Of a DNA stretch of 64,000 nt, positions 11,856-23,597 are shown piece by piece. Numbering within the stretch: position 1 is the first letter of the stretch; each line of letters opens with the position of its first letter. Source of the stretch: Gentiana macrophylla (lineage: Eukaryota > Streptophyta > Magnoliopsida > Gentianales > Gentianaceae); the NCBI GenBank assembly GCA_026214975.1, contig CM047806.1, positions 80,771,599 through 80,835,598 of the forward strand, read 5' to 3'. The translations under genes were made by a program, and so were the position numbers. A model generated the notes under the pieces. The model worked only from the letters and a program-made list of their open reading frames with translations, made no database searches and was not told the origin of the DNA.

Positions 11856-12977
11856 AAAATTATATATATATTTGGAAAATCTGATTTATAAAGGACAATT
11901 AAGGAAAAAGGGAAATAGGTTATTATTTTGGAAATGGTTATTTAAGGAAAATAAATCCCCATAATTCTAATAACCTACTAGTAATCAGATTTTCATCCTA
12001 CGTTCCTCAAAAAGGTGTGAAAGAGCAAAAGAAAAGGTCTGAGAGATTTCATCAAAATTCTAAGCCTTTTCTCAACCGTTTTCAGATTCGAGTAGAGTAG
12101 TGGAATCGTCGTAAAGAGGGCATCGTTTCAACACAAGAAATTTAGGGTCTTTCAAAAGTATGATTCTCGAGCCCTAAATGCTTTCTTGGACGTTTTTCAT
12201 GAATCTGAACTTAAGGATTCGTAGTCTCATTTAGTTAGAAGTGTGTGATCGAATCTAATCTAATTTTAGATTGATCACATAGGTATTTCTGTGAATGAAG
12301 GATCGTTTGCTGCATATTTTCATAGCTTTTGTTGTTGGATAACTTGCTAAAAGGTAAGAGGCTCTTCCTACGAATTAGTTATGGTTTATAAGGTTTAAGT
12401 TGTGTTTTGATGTGTTAGAAATTATACCTAGGTGTTGTTTAAGGATGAAGGGTTGTTGTTGTTTGTTAAAGTAGTGTTTTTCTGCTGTTTTTCTAAGTAT
12501 ATTTGTGTTGAACATGTTTAGAATCGTGTAGAGATCGTATAGTGCAGGAAATTGAGTTTTAGGGTTTTTATCAAGGCGAATGCGCATGCGCATTCATTAG
12601 AAAACATGCATTTGAGGTAAGTACAATGTACTCAACAAAAAGTAGAAGCTACAAATTAATTAAGATTTATAACACAAGTTTTATAATTAATAAATTATCT
12701 TCATAAGACTGATTCAATCTATGGTTCACGTCGTGTCCGTCAACACGTTATGACTATACGTATCTAGCTTAAATTATCTTGGTTACTTCAGCATTCGAGG
12801 GCACTATGCATGGCGTGTATCAGCCTGAAGATATACTTGCTAACTAATGTTGAATAGCACATGATAGCTCTGGGGTCTCCCCGGTATGCATATACATTCG
12901 ATGAATTTCCACTACTACCCTTCAGCCTTTTGAGCCAATAGCATTGTTCACCTTTATGAACGTATCACATCGCTGAT

Positions 12978-12982
12978 ATGAA
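12978..12982. repeat. Target site duplication of element B (left)
   Basis: ATGAA immediately before the left LTR is repeated exactly at 23593-23597 immediately after the right LTR. Confidence 0.95.
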
Positions 12983-14566
12983 TGATGTCGGGTCAAGCAA
13001 GAAAAATACTCGATACCTAAATAACACACTAGCAAGAGAACTAGGTTCAATCGTAGTATAGTTAGATAGAGTCGAGGTCGATCCCACAGAGACTCGGCTT
13101 AAATGAAATATGAATTATTAAACTAAAAGCAAATTAAAGGTGGTCTACGACCAACAATTAACGTAGAATTAAAATTCACACAATAGAAACACAAAACCAA
13201 ACAAAAGACACAACGACACTAGGACACTTATTTTTATAGGTTTTATAAATAATTAACAAATGGTATTGATAACGCTAGTAGTAATTACTCCCCCATGCTA
13301 TGTAGATTGATGACGAGACAAAACAAGACATTTAAGATTAATTATTCTGAATACGAGAGTCTTCCCCTAAAATAGACCTAGCTCCGGGTAGGCCATCTAG
13401 ATCACCGTGTCTCCATTACGTGACTTCACATTTTTAGTCTCCAACTCATATAACTTCTGACACAATTACGAAACTAGGGATGCCGGTATAAACCGTAACC
13501 TCATCTAAGCAACATTCCTATGGTTAGGCGTGATTTTAGACAGACACCGATTCAATCTGTGTCCTAAGTAACAATCACTTTTGGGACTCATGTTAAATTA
13601 CGATGACAAATAATTAAGTTGATCAATTTTAATTACTCGTTTGATTTTACAAAGCAGAGAACCTGACGTAGTCGAAGCAATTCACAGACAAATCAAGAAC
13701 ATCACAGATCTTGCTACTAGCGAGACATAGGCTCGCTGCCAGCGAGCTAAGATCTGAACCAGATTTGCTCGTGAAACGTCTTTTACGTCTCAGATCTGCA
13801 TAAACATGGGTTCGTTAATTAACTACATCGCGAAATCAATACACAAAACGACTACTCCATCACGAAATAAATTAGATCTACGAATAAAGATTGCATAATA
13901 GAGTAGACATTACCCTCAAAGACGAGCATGATTCCCACTCCTCGATACGATCTCTAACCGGTGATTCTAACGAATCCGTAATGAAAGAACATAAAATAAA
14001 GAAAACATATATTGAAAATAAAACCAATGTTGTGGAATTGTGTTTTGCTAAAGTATTCTAGAGTGTGTCTAATAAAATTCGTGGCTGCTCCTTTATATAG
14101 AGACTTAGACCGACTTAAAGATATATTTGAAAATCCTAAAACGCGTAGAGATAACTCCCAGCCGATCTCTCGAGATCGCCACCGCCTCAAATGAATTGAT
14201 GGCTCATTGCACAATGAGTCCTCTCTTCTCTGATTGGCTCACTGGCATTTCTTGTTCCTTACTCCACTTTTCGTGCTGCTTCGGTATTTGTATTTAATGC
14301 ACTCCGATTCTGCCTTGATTTCTCTTGAGATTTACTTCCTCCGATAATAGATATCTCCCGATTCATCGCAATCTATAAAATCAATATTTATTGCACAGTA
14401 AATCGTATTTAAATAATATAATCAGATAAATACCAAATTATATCTTATAAATCACATAACATTAAATAATCAACATAAACATGTGATTTAATATAAAATA
14501 TATATTATTAATCTCCATTTAAGGACAATGTTGACGACATTTATGGGTATAATTTGACCGTCATCA
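12983..14566 (-). repeat. Element B LTR (left, 3')
   Basis: It matches 22011-23592 along its whole length with scattered substitutions and small indels. It contains a 17-bp inverted repeat GCTCGCTGCCAGCGAGC at 13731-13747 and a TATA-like motif at 14091-14100. Confidence 0.95.
14091..14100 (-). promoter_or_regulatory. TATA-like motif in element B LTR
   Basis: The minus strand reads CTATATAAAG, repeated at 23115-23124 in the other LTR. The position inside the LTR fits a transcription start for the element. No experimental support. Confidence 0.5.
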
Positions 14567-14580
14567 ACTACCCCCCACTT
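14567..14580 (-). other. Terminal polypurine tract of element B
   Basis: The minus strand reads AAGTGGGGGGTAGT and abuts the 3' LTR start. A near copy lies about 960 bases upstream in element orientation (15527-15540). Confidence 0.85.
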
Positions 14581-16020
14581 AGACTTTGATCGTCCCGAAC
14601 AAAGCATCAATAAGTCATTCCCCAAGACAACATTTTCCATGGTGAAATCATACTTACACAAGAAACTTGAGTCAACTCATACCATTCATGCTCATAAGGT
14701 ATCCATTATTCACTACTCGTTACGAATCGAAGTGATGTGTGTATGTGCATTCAGTATTATATATTCGTGGCAAGATTAAATTTTATACTAACTTCGCAGT
14801 CTTAACCTACCAACATCAGCATTCCCACTTCTTAAGCCTTGCAATGGGTAAAGACATGGTGCAATAAGCAAGAGCGTCATCCATAAGGTTTTTGGACTCG
14901 GAGACCGAGAAAATACTCAAAGCCTCTTAAAAACTTGAATTTCTTCGCATTTTTATAATTTCAAGCTTTACCACTTCTCAAGAAAGAAACTTGCTTTAAA
15001 GGTAAAGTATGCATTGCAAGAATCCCCCTCTCATGGATTAGTGGACAGCATTGAATATTACCACAAGCGCGAGGCTACTTTGGTAACATTACTACAAGCC
15101 CAGTGTTTAACGCATTGTCAAAACACAGATAATTCTCAAGCTTATTACTCCGCTTTGATGGCTAGAAGATAGGAATACATCAGCAGATAAATTTCGACAC
15201 TAAGTCTGTATAACCAATCATCTACGCAATGTACACATTATTCTTCTAGTTCTTATAATTCGTGCGGTAACGTCGATTCACACATTGAGTAGTCAAATAA
15301 TAAATAACTACTTGCAACGGTTGGCATGAATATCCTTAAATTTACCTTCACATAAGTATAAAATGATCATGTACTCATGCAACTTGGTTCCTTCCCTACT
15401 AATTCCATGTATAAGAACTGACAATTCTAAGGGTACGAGATAAGTACTTTGGTATTTATTAAATTTTTTCATTTTTTCACCATTTCATTCAATTGTTCAA
15501 TTATAACACATTATAGCTAAGTCTCTTACCCCCCACTTAAACTTGACATTGTCCCCAATGACAAAGAAAAAGGAGAATTTAAGAAAAGACTTAGCTCTAG
15601 AAACGGCTCTCAAGTAAATGCATAATACAGTAGTGATCCAAGCACGTCGTGGAGAAGCAAACGAAAACCTGTTTAAGCAAACCAAACAGAAACTCCACGA
15701 AACCGTTAATAACATGTCAATTGATGTTATAAAATAATGTGGCAGTAATTAGATATAGAATATCCAAAAACAAATTAAGCCACCTTATTTCATACAACCA
15801 ATGACACGGAAAACCAAAGAGTTAAAACTACAAAACTCATATGGCGGCTATCAAGGAAAAACTCGCTTATTCCGAACATAGAATCGAACATGGCGAGATG
15901 AAAAAAACTTAATGGAGCCTCATGCTACTTTATTCAAACAAAACAAAAACAAAAGGAAAAGATAGGTTTTAAGAAATAGTTCTGAGGTTATAGTCGTCAG
16001 CTCGACTTAGTTCAACGATG
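14581..16020 (-). other. 3' non-coding region of element B with internal polypurine-like motif
   Basis: No env-like frame is found; the longest open piece (15497-15715) has no recognisable features. The minus-strand motif AAGTGGGGGGTAAG at 15527-15540, with its context (ACTTGACATTGTCCCC nearby), resembles the terminal tract and its context. Confidence 0.6.
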
Positions 16021-17280
16021 GTTTAAGCATAGGTGGGATCTTCAAGAGTGAAGACTTCCTCCTCCGTTCCTTGAACAAGACAAATGTAATGTTTCACACG
16101 GTGTCCATTAACCACAAAAGTGGATTGATCCTTAAGGTTCAATAATTCAACAGCTCCCGTAGGGAAAACCTTACTCACTTGATAAGGGCCACACCATCGT
16201 GATTTTAACTTGCCAGGAAAGAGTCACAAGCACGAATTGTAAAGAAGAACCAGATCGCCTTCCTTAAAAGTGCGGTCCAATATTTTATTATCATGAAATT
16301 TCTTTGTGCGCTCCTTAAATATTTTTGCATTCTCGTAGGCTTCCAGACGAAACTCCTCTAGGCGAGTCAACTCCAACAATCTCCTTTCTCCAGCTAAACT
16401 CTCATCAAAATTCAACATACGCGTAGCCCACATGGCACGGTGTTCAAGTTCAACCGGTAGATGACATGCTTTTCCAAACACAATTTTATAAGGGGACATA
16501 CCAATAGTCGTCTTATAAGCAGTTCTATAAGCCCATAAAGCATCATCTAACCTCAGCGACCAATCCTTTCTGGTCGTGTTCACAGTTTTCTCCAAAATGT
16601 GCTTTATTTCTTGATTTGTAACCTCAACTTGTCCACTTGTTTAAGGGTGATAAGCAGTAGCTAATTTGTGTCTAACCCCGTATTTAATCATCAACTTTTC
16701 AAATGGCCTATTGCAATAATGGCTTCCATTATCACAAATAATGGCACGAGGGATTCCAAACCGTGTAAAAATATTCTTCTTCAAGAACTTCAGAACGACC
16801 TTCGCATCGTTAGTAGGCGAAGCAATGGCCTCAACCCATTTGGACACGTAGTCGACCGCCACTAAGATATAGCGGTTGGACAAAGACAAAGTAAAGGGTC
16901 CCACAAAATCAATACCCCAAACATCAAAGAGTTCCACCTCTAGGATATTCTTCAGTGGCATTTCATTCCTTCTCGAGATATTTCCCGTCATTTGGCAAGA
17001 ATGACAAGATTTAGCATATTGATGCACATCTTTGAACAAAGTGGGCCAGTAAAAATCACATTGGAGAACTTTCGCACTGCCTTCTCTCCTCCATAATGTC
17101 CTCCGGCCTCATAAGCGTGGCAATGTCTAAGGATATCAAACATCTCCTCTTCCGGCACACATCTCCTAAAGAAATTGTCGGGTCATAGCTTAAACAGATA
17201 GGGCTCTTCCCAATAATAGTGCCTAAGATCCTTAAAGAATTTCTTTCTTTCTTAGGGGTTGAGATTTGGTGGCAAGTATT
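16021..17280 (-). pseudogene. Element B integrase
   Basis: Two open pieces (16641-17039 and 16224-16595) read as one integrase. The remains of the zinc-binding N-terminus end in CHSCQMTG. The catalytic core shows D in [12 protein letters not shown] in CDNGSHYCN, and E in TSGQVEV. The conserved [14 protein letters not shown] stretch follows. An in-frame TAA at 16641-16643 interrupts the core just before the TSGQVE segment, and another stop falls at 16224 before the LFPGKLKSRW C-terminal part, which can be followed to about 16020. The enzyme would insert element cDNA in the nucleus. As sequenced it could not yield a full core. Confidence 0.85.
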
Positions 17281-18730
17281 TCATGGATAGATAATTCACA
17301 AAGTCTTTAAACCATGGTTGTTTCTTCTCTTCACAACCTCAACACGCGAAGATACCGCAGCGCAATCATTCTTCCCATGTATGGCCGTGATGGAGAATAA
17401 TTGTTCATCAAGAAATGTTTCCCTAATCTCGGTCATTGGCTCATTATCCTCTATTTGTAAACGGGAAAGATGATCCGCAACCAAATTCTCAGATCCTTTC
17501 TTATCACGGATTTCTACATCAAACTCTTGCAATAGTAGAATCCATCTCAATAACCTTGGCTTGGAATCTTGTTTGGCTAAAAGATACTTCAAAGCCGCAT
17601 GGTCAGTCCAAACAATGACTTTAGATCCTACTAGATAAGATCTGAACTTGTCAAAAGCAAAGATAACAGCCAGAAGCTCTTTCTCAGTAGTTGCATAATT
17701 CCTTTGAGCAGTATTTAAAGTTCGACTAGCATAGTAGATGGGCCTAAAGATCTTGTCTTTTCTTTGTCCCAAGGCAGCACCTACAGCAGTATTGCTTGCA
17801 TCGCACATCAACTCAAAAGGTAGATTCCAATCAGGCGCAGTCAGAATGGGTGCAGTAATAAGCATGCTCTTTAACTCATTGAAAGCTTTCTTGCACTTGT
17901 TAGTAAACACAAATGGCACATCCTTGGCCAATAACTCAGTAAGAGGTCTAGAGATTAAGGAAAAGTCCTTCACGAACCGACGATAGAATCCCGTGTGGCC
18001 AAGAAAACCTCGCAATGTCTTAAGATTAGTTGGTTGAGGCAGTTTTTCAATCACCTCTACTTTTGCTCTATCCACCTCTATACCGTTCTTTGAAATACGG
18101 TGGCCAAGTACTATACCTTCAGTAACCATAAGATGACATTTCTCCCAGTTAAGCACCAGATTCATCTCCTTGCATCTCTTCAACACTCGTGCTAGATGCG
18201 TAAGACATGAATCGAAATCATCTCCAAATATGGAGAAATCATCCATAAAGATCTCTAGGAAATCTTCAACCATATCAGCCAAACAGAGAAATCATGCATC
18301 TTTGAAACGTTGCTGGTGCGTTGCACAAACCAAAGGGCATTCTATTGTAAGCAAAGGTTCCATATGGACATGTAAAAGTGGTATTTTCACGCCTCGGTGC
18401 GATATGAATTTGAAAATATCTTGAGTAACCGTTAAGAAAGCAATAAAACGCATGTCCGCTCGCCTCTCGAGCATTTGATCAATGAAGGGAGAGGAAGTGA
18501 TCTTTGCGAGTTGCATCATTCAACTTCCTAAAGTCAATGCACACTCTATGACCAAGAATGAGTCTAACAGAATCAACTCATTTAAATCATTAGCTTGCAC
18601 CGTAAAACCTCCCTCTCTTAGGAACTACGTGGATCGGGCTAACCCATTCACTATCGAGAGATGGTAAAGATGATTCCCATTTCTAACATCTTAATAACTT
18701 CATCCCTAACCACGCTTTCAATTGTGGAGT
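17281..18730 (-). pseudogene. Element B reverse transcriptase-RNase H
   Basis: The main open piece (17296-18282, 328 residues) begins inside reverse transcriptase. It contains the catalytic FMDD at about residues 12-15, then [13 protein letters not shown] and [13 protein letters not shown]. The RNase H domain starts at about residue 155 ([18 protein letters not shown]), with [19 protein letters not shown] and WTDHAAL, and ends near VADHLSRL. The upstream fingers and palm ([24 protein letters not shown] in shifted frames) lie at 18283-18730, broken by frameshifts, one directly before the main piece. This polymerase copies element RNA to DNA in virus-like particles. The C-terminal part is well preserved; the N-terminal part is not. 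Confidence 0.9.
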
Positions 18731-19745
18731 CAACCTTCTTTGGGGTTGTGCAACCGCTTTCTTTGCGGATCCACGGAGATTTTATGCATGCAAACGCTAG
18801 GGCTAATGCCTTTAATGTCGCCTATTGTCCATCCAAATGCTCCGTGATACTCTCTCAACACTCTCATCAGCTTTTCTTCTTGTATTTCACTCAAGGCGTA
18901 AGAAATAATAAGTGGCAAGGTCTCGTCTTGAAGGAACACATACTTCAAATGTGCAGGCAGAGGCTTCAACGTCAGATTGGTTGGTGGTTCTTCTAACGAG
19001 GTCTTTAACTTTTGTCCAGTTAGCTTAAGTTCAAAGAACTTATGCCATGTCGGTCTATGGTAGAATTTCTCAACCTCGGTAGACTTCATCTCTTCAACAT
19101 GGCCAGGGGTTCCTCTACTACATCCAGGCCATATAACTTTTTCTTCCTCGCTACGTTCATATGGCACTTCATCCTCTAAATCTAGAGTAGTCTCGAGGAA
19201 ATCCTTAATATCCTCATATTGTTGGAAATCATTGACAAGCTTGTCAACAGAATCCAACATGAAACATGCATCCTCTCCATCATTAGGTGTCTTCATAGTG
19301 TCAAACACGTTGAACGCTATTTCATCACCATTAACTCTTAACACTAACTTTCCTTTGTAAACATCGATAAGCGTTCTACTAGTGGCCATAAAAGGTCTTC
19401 CTAAGATTAGGGGCACTTCATAGTTAGCTTCCATATCTAGCACAACAGAGTCGACAGGAAACACAAACTTCTCAACTCTTACTAGCACATCCTCAATCAC
19501 TCCACAAGGTTCCTTAACCGAACGATTAGCTAATTGTAAAGTAATTGAAGTATTTTTAAGGTCTTTCATACCTAGCTTTTGAAAAATGGATAGAGGCATC
19601 AGATTTACGCTCGCTCATAGATCACACAAGGCCTTGTTCAAACATACGTTACCTATGGTGCAGGGAATGAGAAAACTTCCCGGATCCTTGCACTTAGCGG
19701 GCAACTTATGTTGAAGAATGGCTGAGCACTCCTAATTTAGGCAAA
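18730..19745 (-). pseudogene. Element B aspartic protease and linker
   Basis: The open piece 18730-19599 starts at an internal methionine right after the active site and continues through VILGRPF-like sequence (PLILGRPFMATSRTLIDV), an acidic linker and the approach to reverse transcriptase. Reading on upstream in the same frame gives L-C-D-L, then a TGA at 19615-19617, then A-S-V-N-L-M-P. The stop replaces the glycine of the catalytic D-x-G-A motif. The upstream part (CSAILQHKLPAKCKDPGSFLIPC) lies at about 19650-19745 and is normal for the family. Without readthrough no active protease can be made. Confidence 0.85.
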
Positions 19746-19749
19746 TGGT

Positions 19750-21640
19750 CTATAAATCTAGGAGTTTCCTCTTAGTAGAGACAGCTTCTTTTAAGAACTT
19801 GGTGTACTCAGGCATCTCAGCAAGTGCTTCAACTAAAGGTATATTGATGTGTAACTTTCTAAAGATATCAATGAACTTCTTATACCTTTTGTCATCAACC
19901 TTAGGCTTAGATTTGCGTGGAGGATAAGGTAAGGTTGAAGGATCGACATCAGTGAAAATAGGATACTTGTTATTATAAAGCTCAACTCTAGGGCCAGCAG
20001 GTTCCTTATAGGTTTCTTGCTCAAGCAAGGTTCTAGAGGCATTTGCTTCCTTGCTTGGCTCACCATTCCATCTCATGACGATTTTCTCATTCTCTTTTAA
20101 AGATGGTGGAGTTACTTCTTTCCCACTTCTAATCATGATCGCATTCAAATCCTTAGGATTCTTATCAGTATTGCTCGGCAATCCTTCAGGAGGTCTAGTT
20201 GAGACTTGCTCAGCTAATTGTCCTATTTGGTGAGTGAGATTTTGGACTATGGCTTCTTGATTGGTCACCTTAGCATCGTTCTTCTGACAATATTGGCTAA
20301 AGTTAGTGGCTAACTCAGCCATAGATTTTGAAAGTTGTCCCATATTGTCGATGAATTACATTACTCAATTTTTCTATCGCACTTCCCAACCAAAAGTTTT
20401 AGTTTGTTTGTGGTACATAAGTAGTAGGCGGTTTAGGCCCTTCTCCTGCAGATTAGGTCGCTATATCGAATCCAGATGGTTATGGTTAGGCTTATATCCT
20501 CCCATTGATTTCCTTATCTCCGATATAATTGGCTTCTTCATGACCAAAGATTCTCACTTTGAGGAGACACTTTGATTCCAGTCCCTTTCTACTCTAGCCA
20601 TCCTCTCTTGCATTCCATCTACCTTATTGTTGATAATGCATAGCTTGTTCTAAGATTTTGGCAGATGCACTATCCTCAAATATGTCGTGACATCTTCACA
20701 GAGAGCTATGTGATTGCCTCCCATTGACTATTCATCGCTATTTGCTCCATCTTTCCTTGTGCCTCCTCAGGAGATAAAAGAACAAACGCTCCTTTGCTAG
20801 AGGCGTCTACTCTAATTTTCTCAGTCTTTCTCAATCCATGGTGAAAATTTTGCATTAAATGCCAAAGAGAGATATCATGATGAGGACACTTTCTCATAGT
20901 TCCTTAAAACGGTCCCAAGCTTGATCAAAACTCTCCCCAGGTTGTTGCTTAAATCCTAAGATGTCTTGGCGTAACTTAAAGGTTTTTCCTAAAGGAAAAT
21001 ACTTGTTCATGAATTTTTGCAACAATTTTTCCTAAGTAGTGATAGATCCAGCCTCTAAAGAGAGAAGCCATTGCTTAGCATTATCTTTCAAAGTGAAAGG
21101 GAAAAGCTTAAGACGAATGTTGCCCTCCGGGATTAATTCTGGCTTCACAAAGCTAACGATTTCCAAGAAATTTGTCATGTGAACACCAGATCCTCGTTTT
21201 GGATTCCATGAAAAGTGGAATAGTTAGTCACTATAGTAGCATTTTGTGGTGCTACGATAGCGGTGAAATGAATTGCTCAATAGTAGGTGTTGCATAACTT
21301 TGTAAAGTACGCCTCGCTCCTTGAGCTAGGGCTTGGTTTCCATTATTAGCATTAAGATTATTCACATTATTAGCATTATTAACAACTTGTTCAAGATTAA
21401 GTACCTGGTTTGGATTGTTCGAATGCCTTCCATTTCTCGCTCGGTTCGAATGCTCGTAATGATCGGTTGTATGTCCTTCTTCCAATTCGTGCTCGCTTCC
21501 TCAAGATTTGGATCCTCTTCTCCTTGTTTAGCCGCCTCTCTAGCTAACTTCCTATTTCGCCTTGCAAATTCTCTATTTCAGATTATATGGCTCAAGCGGT
21601 TCCTTCGATTTCCGAGTTGCGTACTATAAAATAACAAAAA
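19750..21640 (-). pseudogene. Element B gag
   Basis: Open pieces at 21252-21485, 20706-20897 and 19750-20343 belong to one gag. The first is asparagine-rich (NNANNVNNLNANNGN) and ends in TIEQFISPLS. The middle region carries the retrotransposon gag core, with QQPGESFDQAWDRFKEL and KCPHHDISLWHLMQNFHHGL. The last (197 residues) has NLTHQIGQLAEQVSTRP and PYPPRKSKPK, typical of the gag-protease spacer of Athila elements. Frameshifts and stops separate the pieces, and no clear start codon remains. Gag forms the particle that packages element RNA. Confidence 0.8.
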
Positions 21641-21985
21641 ACAATAAAACAATTAAAAACTTAAAAGGCTAGGCCTTTAACTAGACTATATAATTAAAAC
21701 GAAACTAAAACAGACTCTAAAAATTATGAAAGATATGAAAACACAAAGCAGAAACTGTGTAAAATGAAACGGAACATAAATAAACCCGTGAAAAATCGGT
21801 CGCTCCCATCGAACAAGGAGTTCATTTGCCATGAGACCAAGATCTGCGATGCGGAAAGCGCCCAAATTTGTTTTACGACACTAACAGGTTAATTCTATGC
21901 TACGAAAAATAATTAAACAGACACTATTCACAATATTTACGAATTTACTTTTAATAAAATAAGCGATACTTGATTAATGAAATGA

Positions 21986-22004
21986 GTCCCCGGAAACGGC
22001 GCCA
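21986..22004 (-). other. Primer binding site of element B
   Basis: The minus strand reads TGGCGCCGTTTCCGGGGAC a few bases inside the 5' LTR. The TGGCGCCGTTGCCGGG type of site is common in Athila/Tat elements, and element D carries the same motif. I do not assign the priming tRNA with certainty. Confidence 0.8.
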
Positions 22005-22010
22005 AAAACT

Positions 22011-23592
22011 TGATATCGGGTCAAGTAATAAAAATACTCGATACCTAAATAACACACTAGCAAGAGAACTAGGTTCAATCGTAGTATAGTTAGATAGAGT
22101 CGAGGTCGATCCCACAGAGACTCGGCTTAAACGCAATATGACTTATTAAACTAAAAGCAAATTAAAGGCGGTCTACGACCAACAATCAACGTAGAATTAA
22201 AATTGACACAATAGAAACACAAAACCAAACAAAAGACACAACGACACTAGGACACTTATTTTATAGGTTTTATAAATAATTAACAAACGGTATTGAAAAC
22301 GCTAGTAGTAATTACTCCCCCATGCTATGTAGATTGACGACGAGACAAAACAAGACATTTAAGATTAATTTTTTTGACTACGAGAGTCATCCCATAAAAT
22401 ATACCTAGCTCCGGGTAGGCAATCTAGATCATCATGTCTCCATTACGTGACTTCACATTTTTAGTCTCCATCTCAAATAACTTCTGACACAATTACGAAA
22501 CAAGGGATGCCGGTATAAACCGTAACCTCATCTAAGCAACATTCCTATGGTTTGGAATACTTCTTAGACACCGATTCAATCTCTGTCCTAAGTAACAATC
22601 ACTTTTTGGGTCTCATGTTAAATTACGATGATAAATAATTAAGTTCATCAAGTTTAACTACTCGTTTGAATTACAAATCAGAGAACCTGGCGTAGTCGAA
22701 GCCGTTCATAGACAAATCAAGAACATCACAGATCTTGCTACCAGCGAGACATAGGCTCGCTGCCAGCGAGCTCAGATCTGAACCAGATTTGCTCATGAAA
22801 CGTCTTTTACGTCTCAGATCTACATAAACATGGGTCCGTTAATTAACTACATCGCGAAATCAATACACAAAACGACTACTCCATCATGAAATAAATTAGA
22901 TCTACGAATAATGATTTCATAATAGAGTAGACATTACCCTCGAAGACGAGCGTGATTCCCACTCCTCGATACGATCTCTAACCGGTGATTCTAACGAATC
23001 CGTAATGAAAGAACATAAAATAAAGAAAACATATATTGAAAATAAAACCAATGTAGTGGAATTGTGTTTTGCTAAAGTATTCTAGGTGTGTCTAATAAAA
23101 TTCGTGGCTCGCTCCTTTATATAGAGACTTAGACGACTTAAAGATATATTTAAAAATCCTAAAATGCGTAGAGATAACTCCCAGCCGATCTCTCAGAATC
23201 TGCACTTTCGCCTCAAATGACTCGATGGCTCATTGCCAAAGAAGTCCTCTCTTCTCTGATTGGATCGCTGGCATTTCTTATTCCTTACTCCACTTTTCGT
23301 GCTGATCCGGTATTTATCTTTAATGCACTCCGATTCTGCCTTGATTTCTCTTGAGATTTACTTCCTCCGATAATAGATATCTCCCGATTCATTGCAATCT
23401 ATAAAATCAATATTTATTGCACAGTGAATCGTATTTAAATAATATAACCAGATAAATACCAAATTATATCTTATAAATCACATAACATTAAATAATCAAC
23501 ATAAACATGTGATTTATTATAAAATATATATTATTAATCTCGATTTAAGGACAATGTTGATGACATTTATAGGTATAATTTGACCGTCATCA
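22011..23592 (-). repeat. Element B 5' LTR (right)
   Basis: TGATATCGGG to CCGTCATCA, 1582 bases, followed by the ATGAA duplication. The inverted repeat and TATA motif of the left LTR are present at 22755-22771 and 23115-23124. Confidence 0.95.
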
Positions 23593-23597
23593 ATGAA
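23593..23597. repeat. Target site duplication of element B (right)
   Basis: ATGAA, identical to 12978-12982. Confidence 0.95.

Larger units (their letters stand above)
11739..12982 (+). repeat. Left part of a gypsy chromovirus 3' LTR
   Basis: This stretch follows the chromovirus pol end and continues, after removal of element B, into 23598-24418. Together the pieces make about 2.06 kb. The left boundary (TGTCAT at 11739, after GGGAAAGGG) is a guess. A perfect 16-bp palindrome AATGCGCATGCGCATT lies at 12579-12594, and similar motifs recur in the right part. Confidence 0.5.
12983..23592 (-). mobile_element. Element B: Athila-type Ty3/gypsy retrotransposon, full-length but defective
   Basis: A 10.6 kb element on the minus strand with LTRs of 1584 and 1582 bases (TGATRTCGGG to CCGTCATCA) and a perfect 5-bp target duplication. 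It has a primer binding site at 21986-22004 and a terminal polypurine tract at 14567-14580. The gene order gag, protease, reverse transcriptase, RNase H, integrase is that of gypsy elements. The FMDD catalytic motif, the long gag-protease linker and the TGGCGCCGTT primer site point to the Athila/Tat branch. All coding regions carry stops or frameshifts. It inserted into the chromovirus LTR. Confidence 0.9.

Noticed and set aside
11749..11964. Frame with YIYIYI then CVCVCV
   Set aside because: Direct translation of the (AT)n(GT)n microsatellite.
14581..16020. Env-like gene in the 3' region of element B
   Set aside because: The longest frame is 72 residues with no env-like or membrane features.
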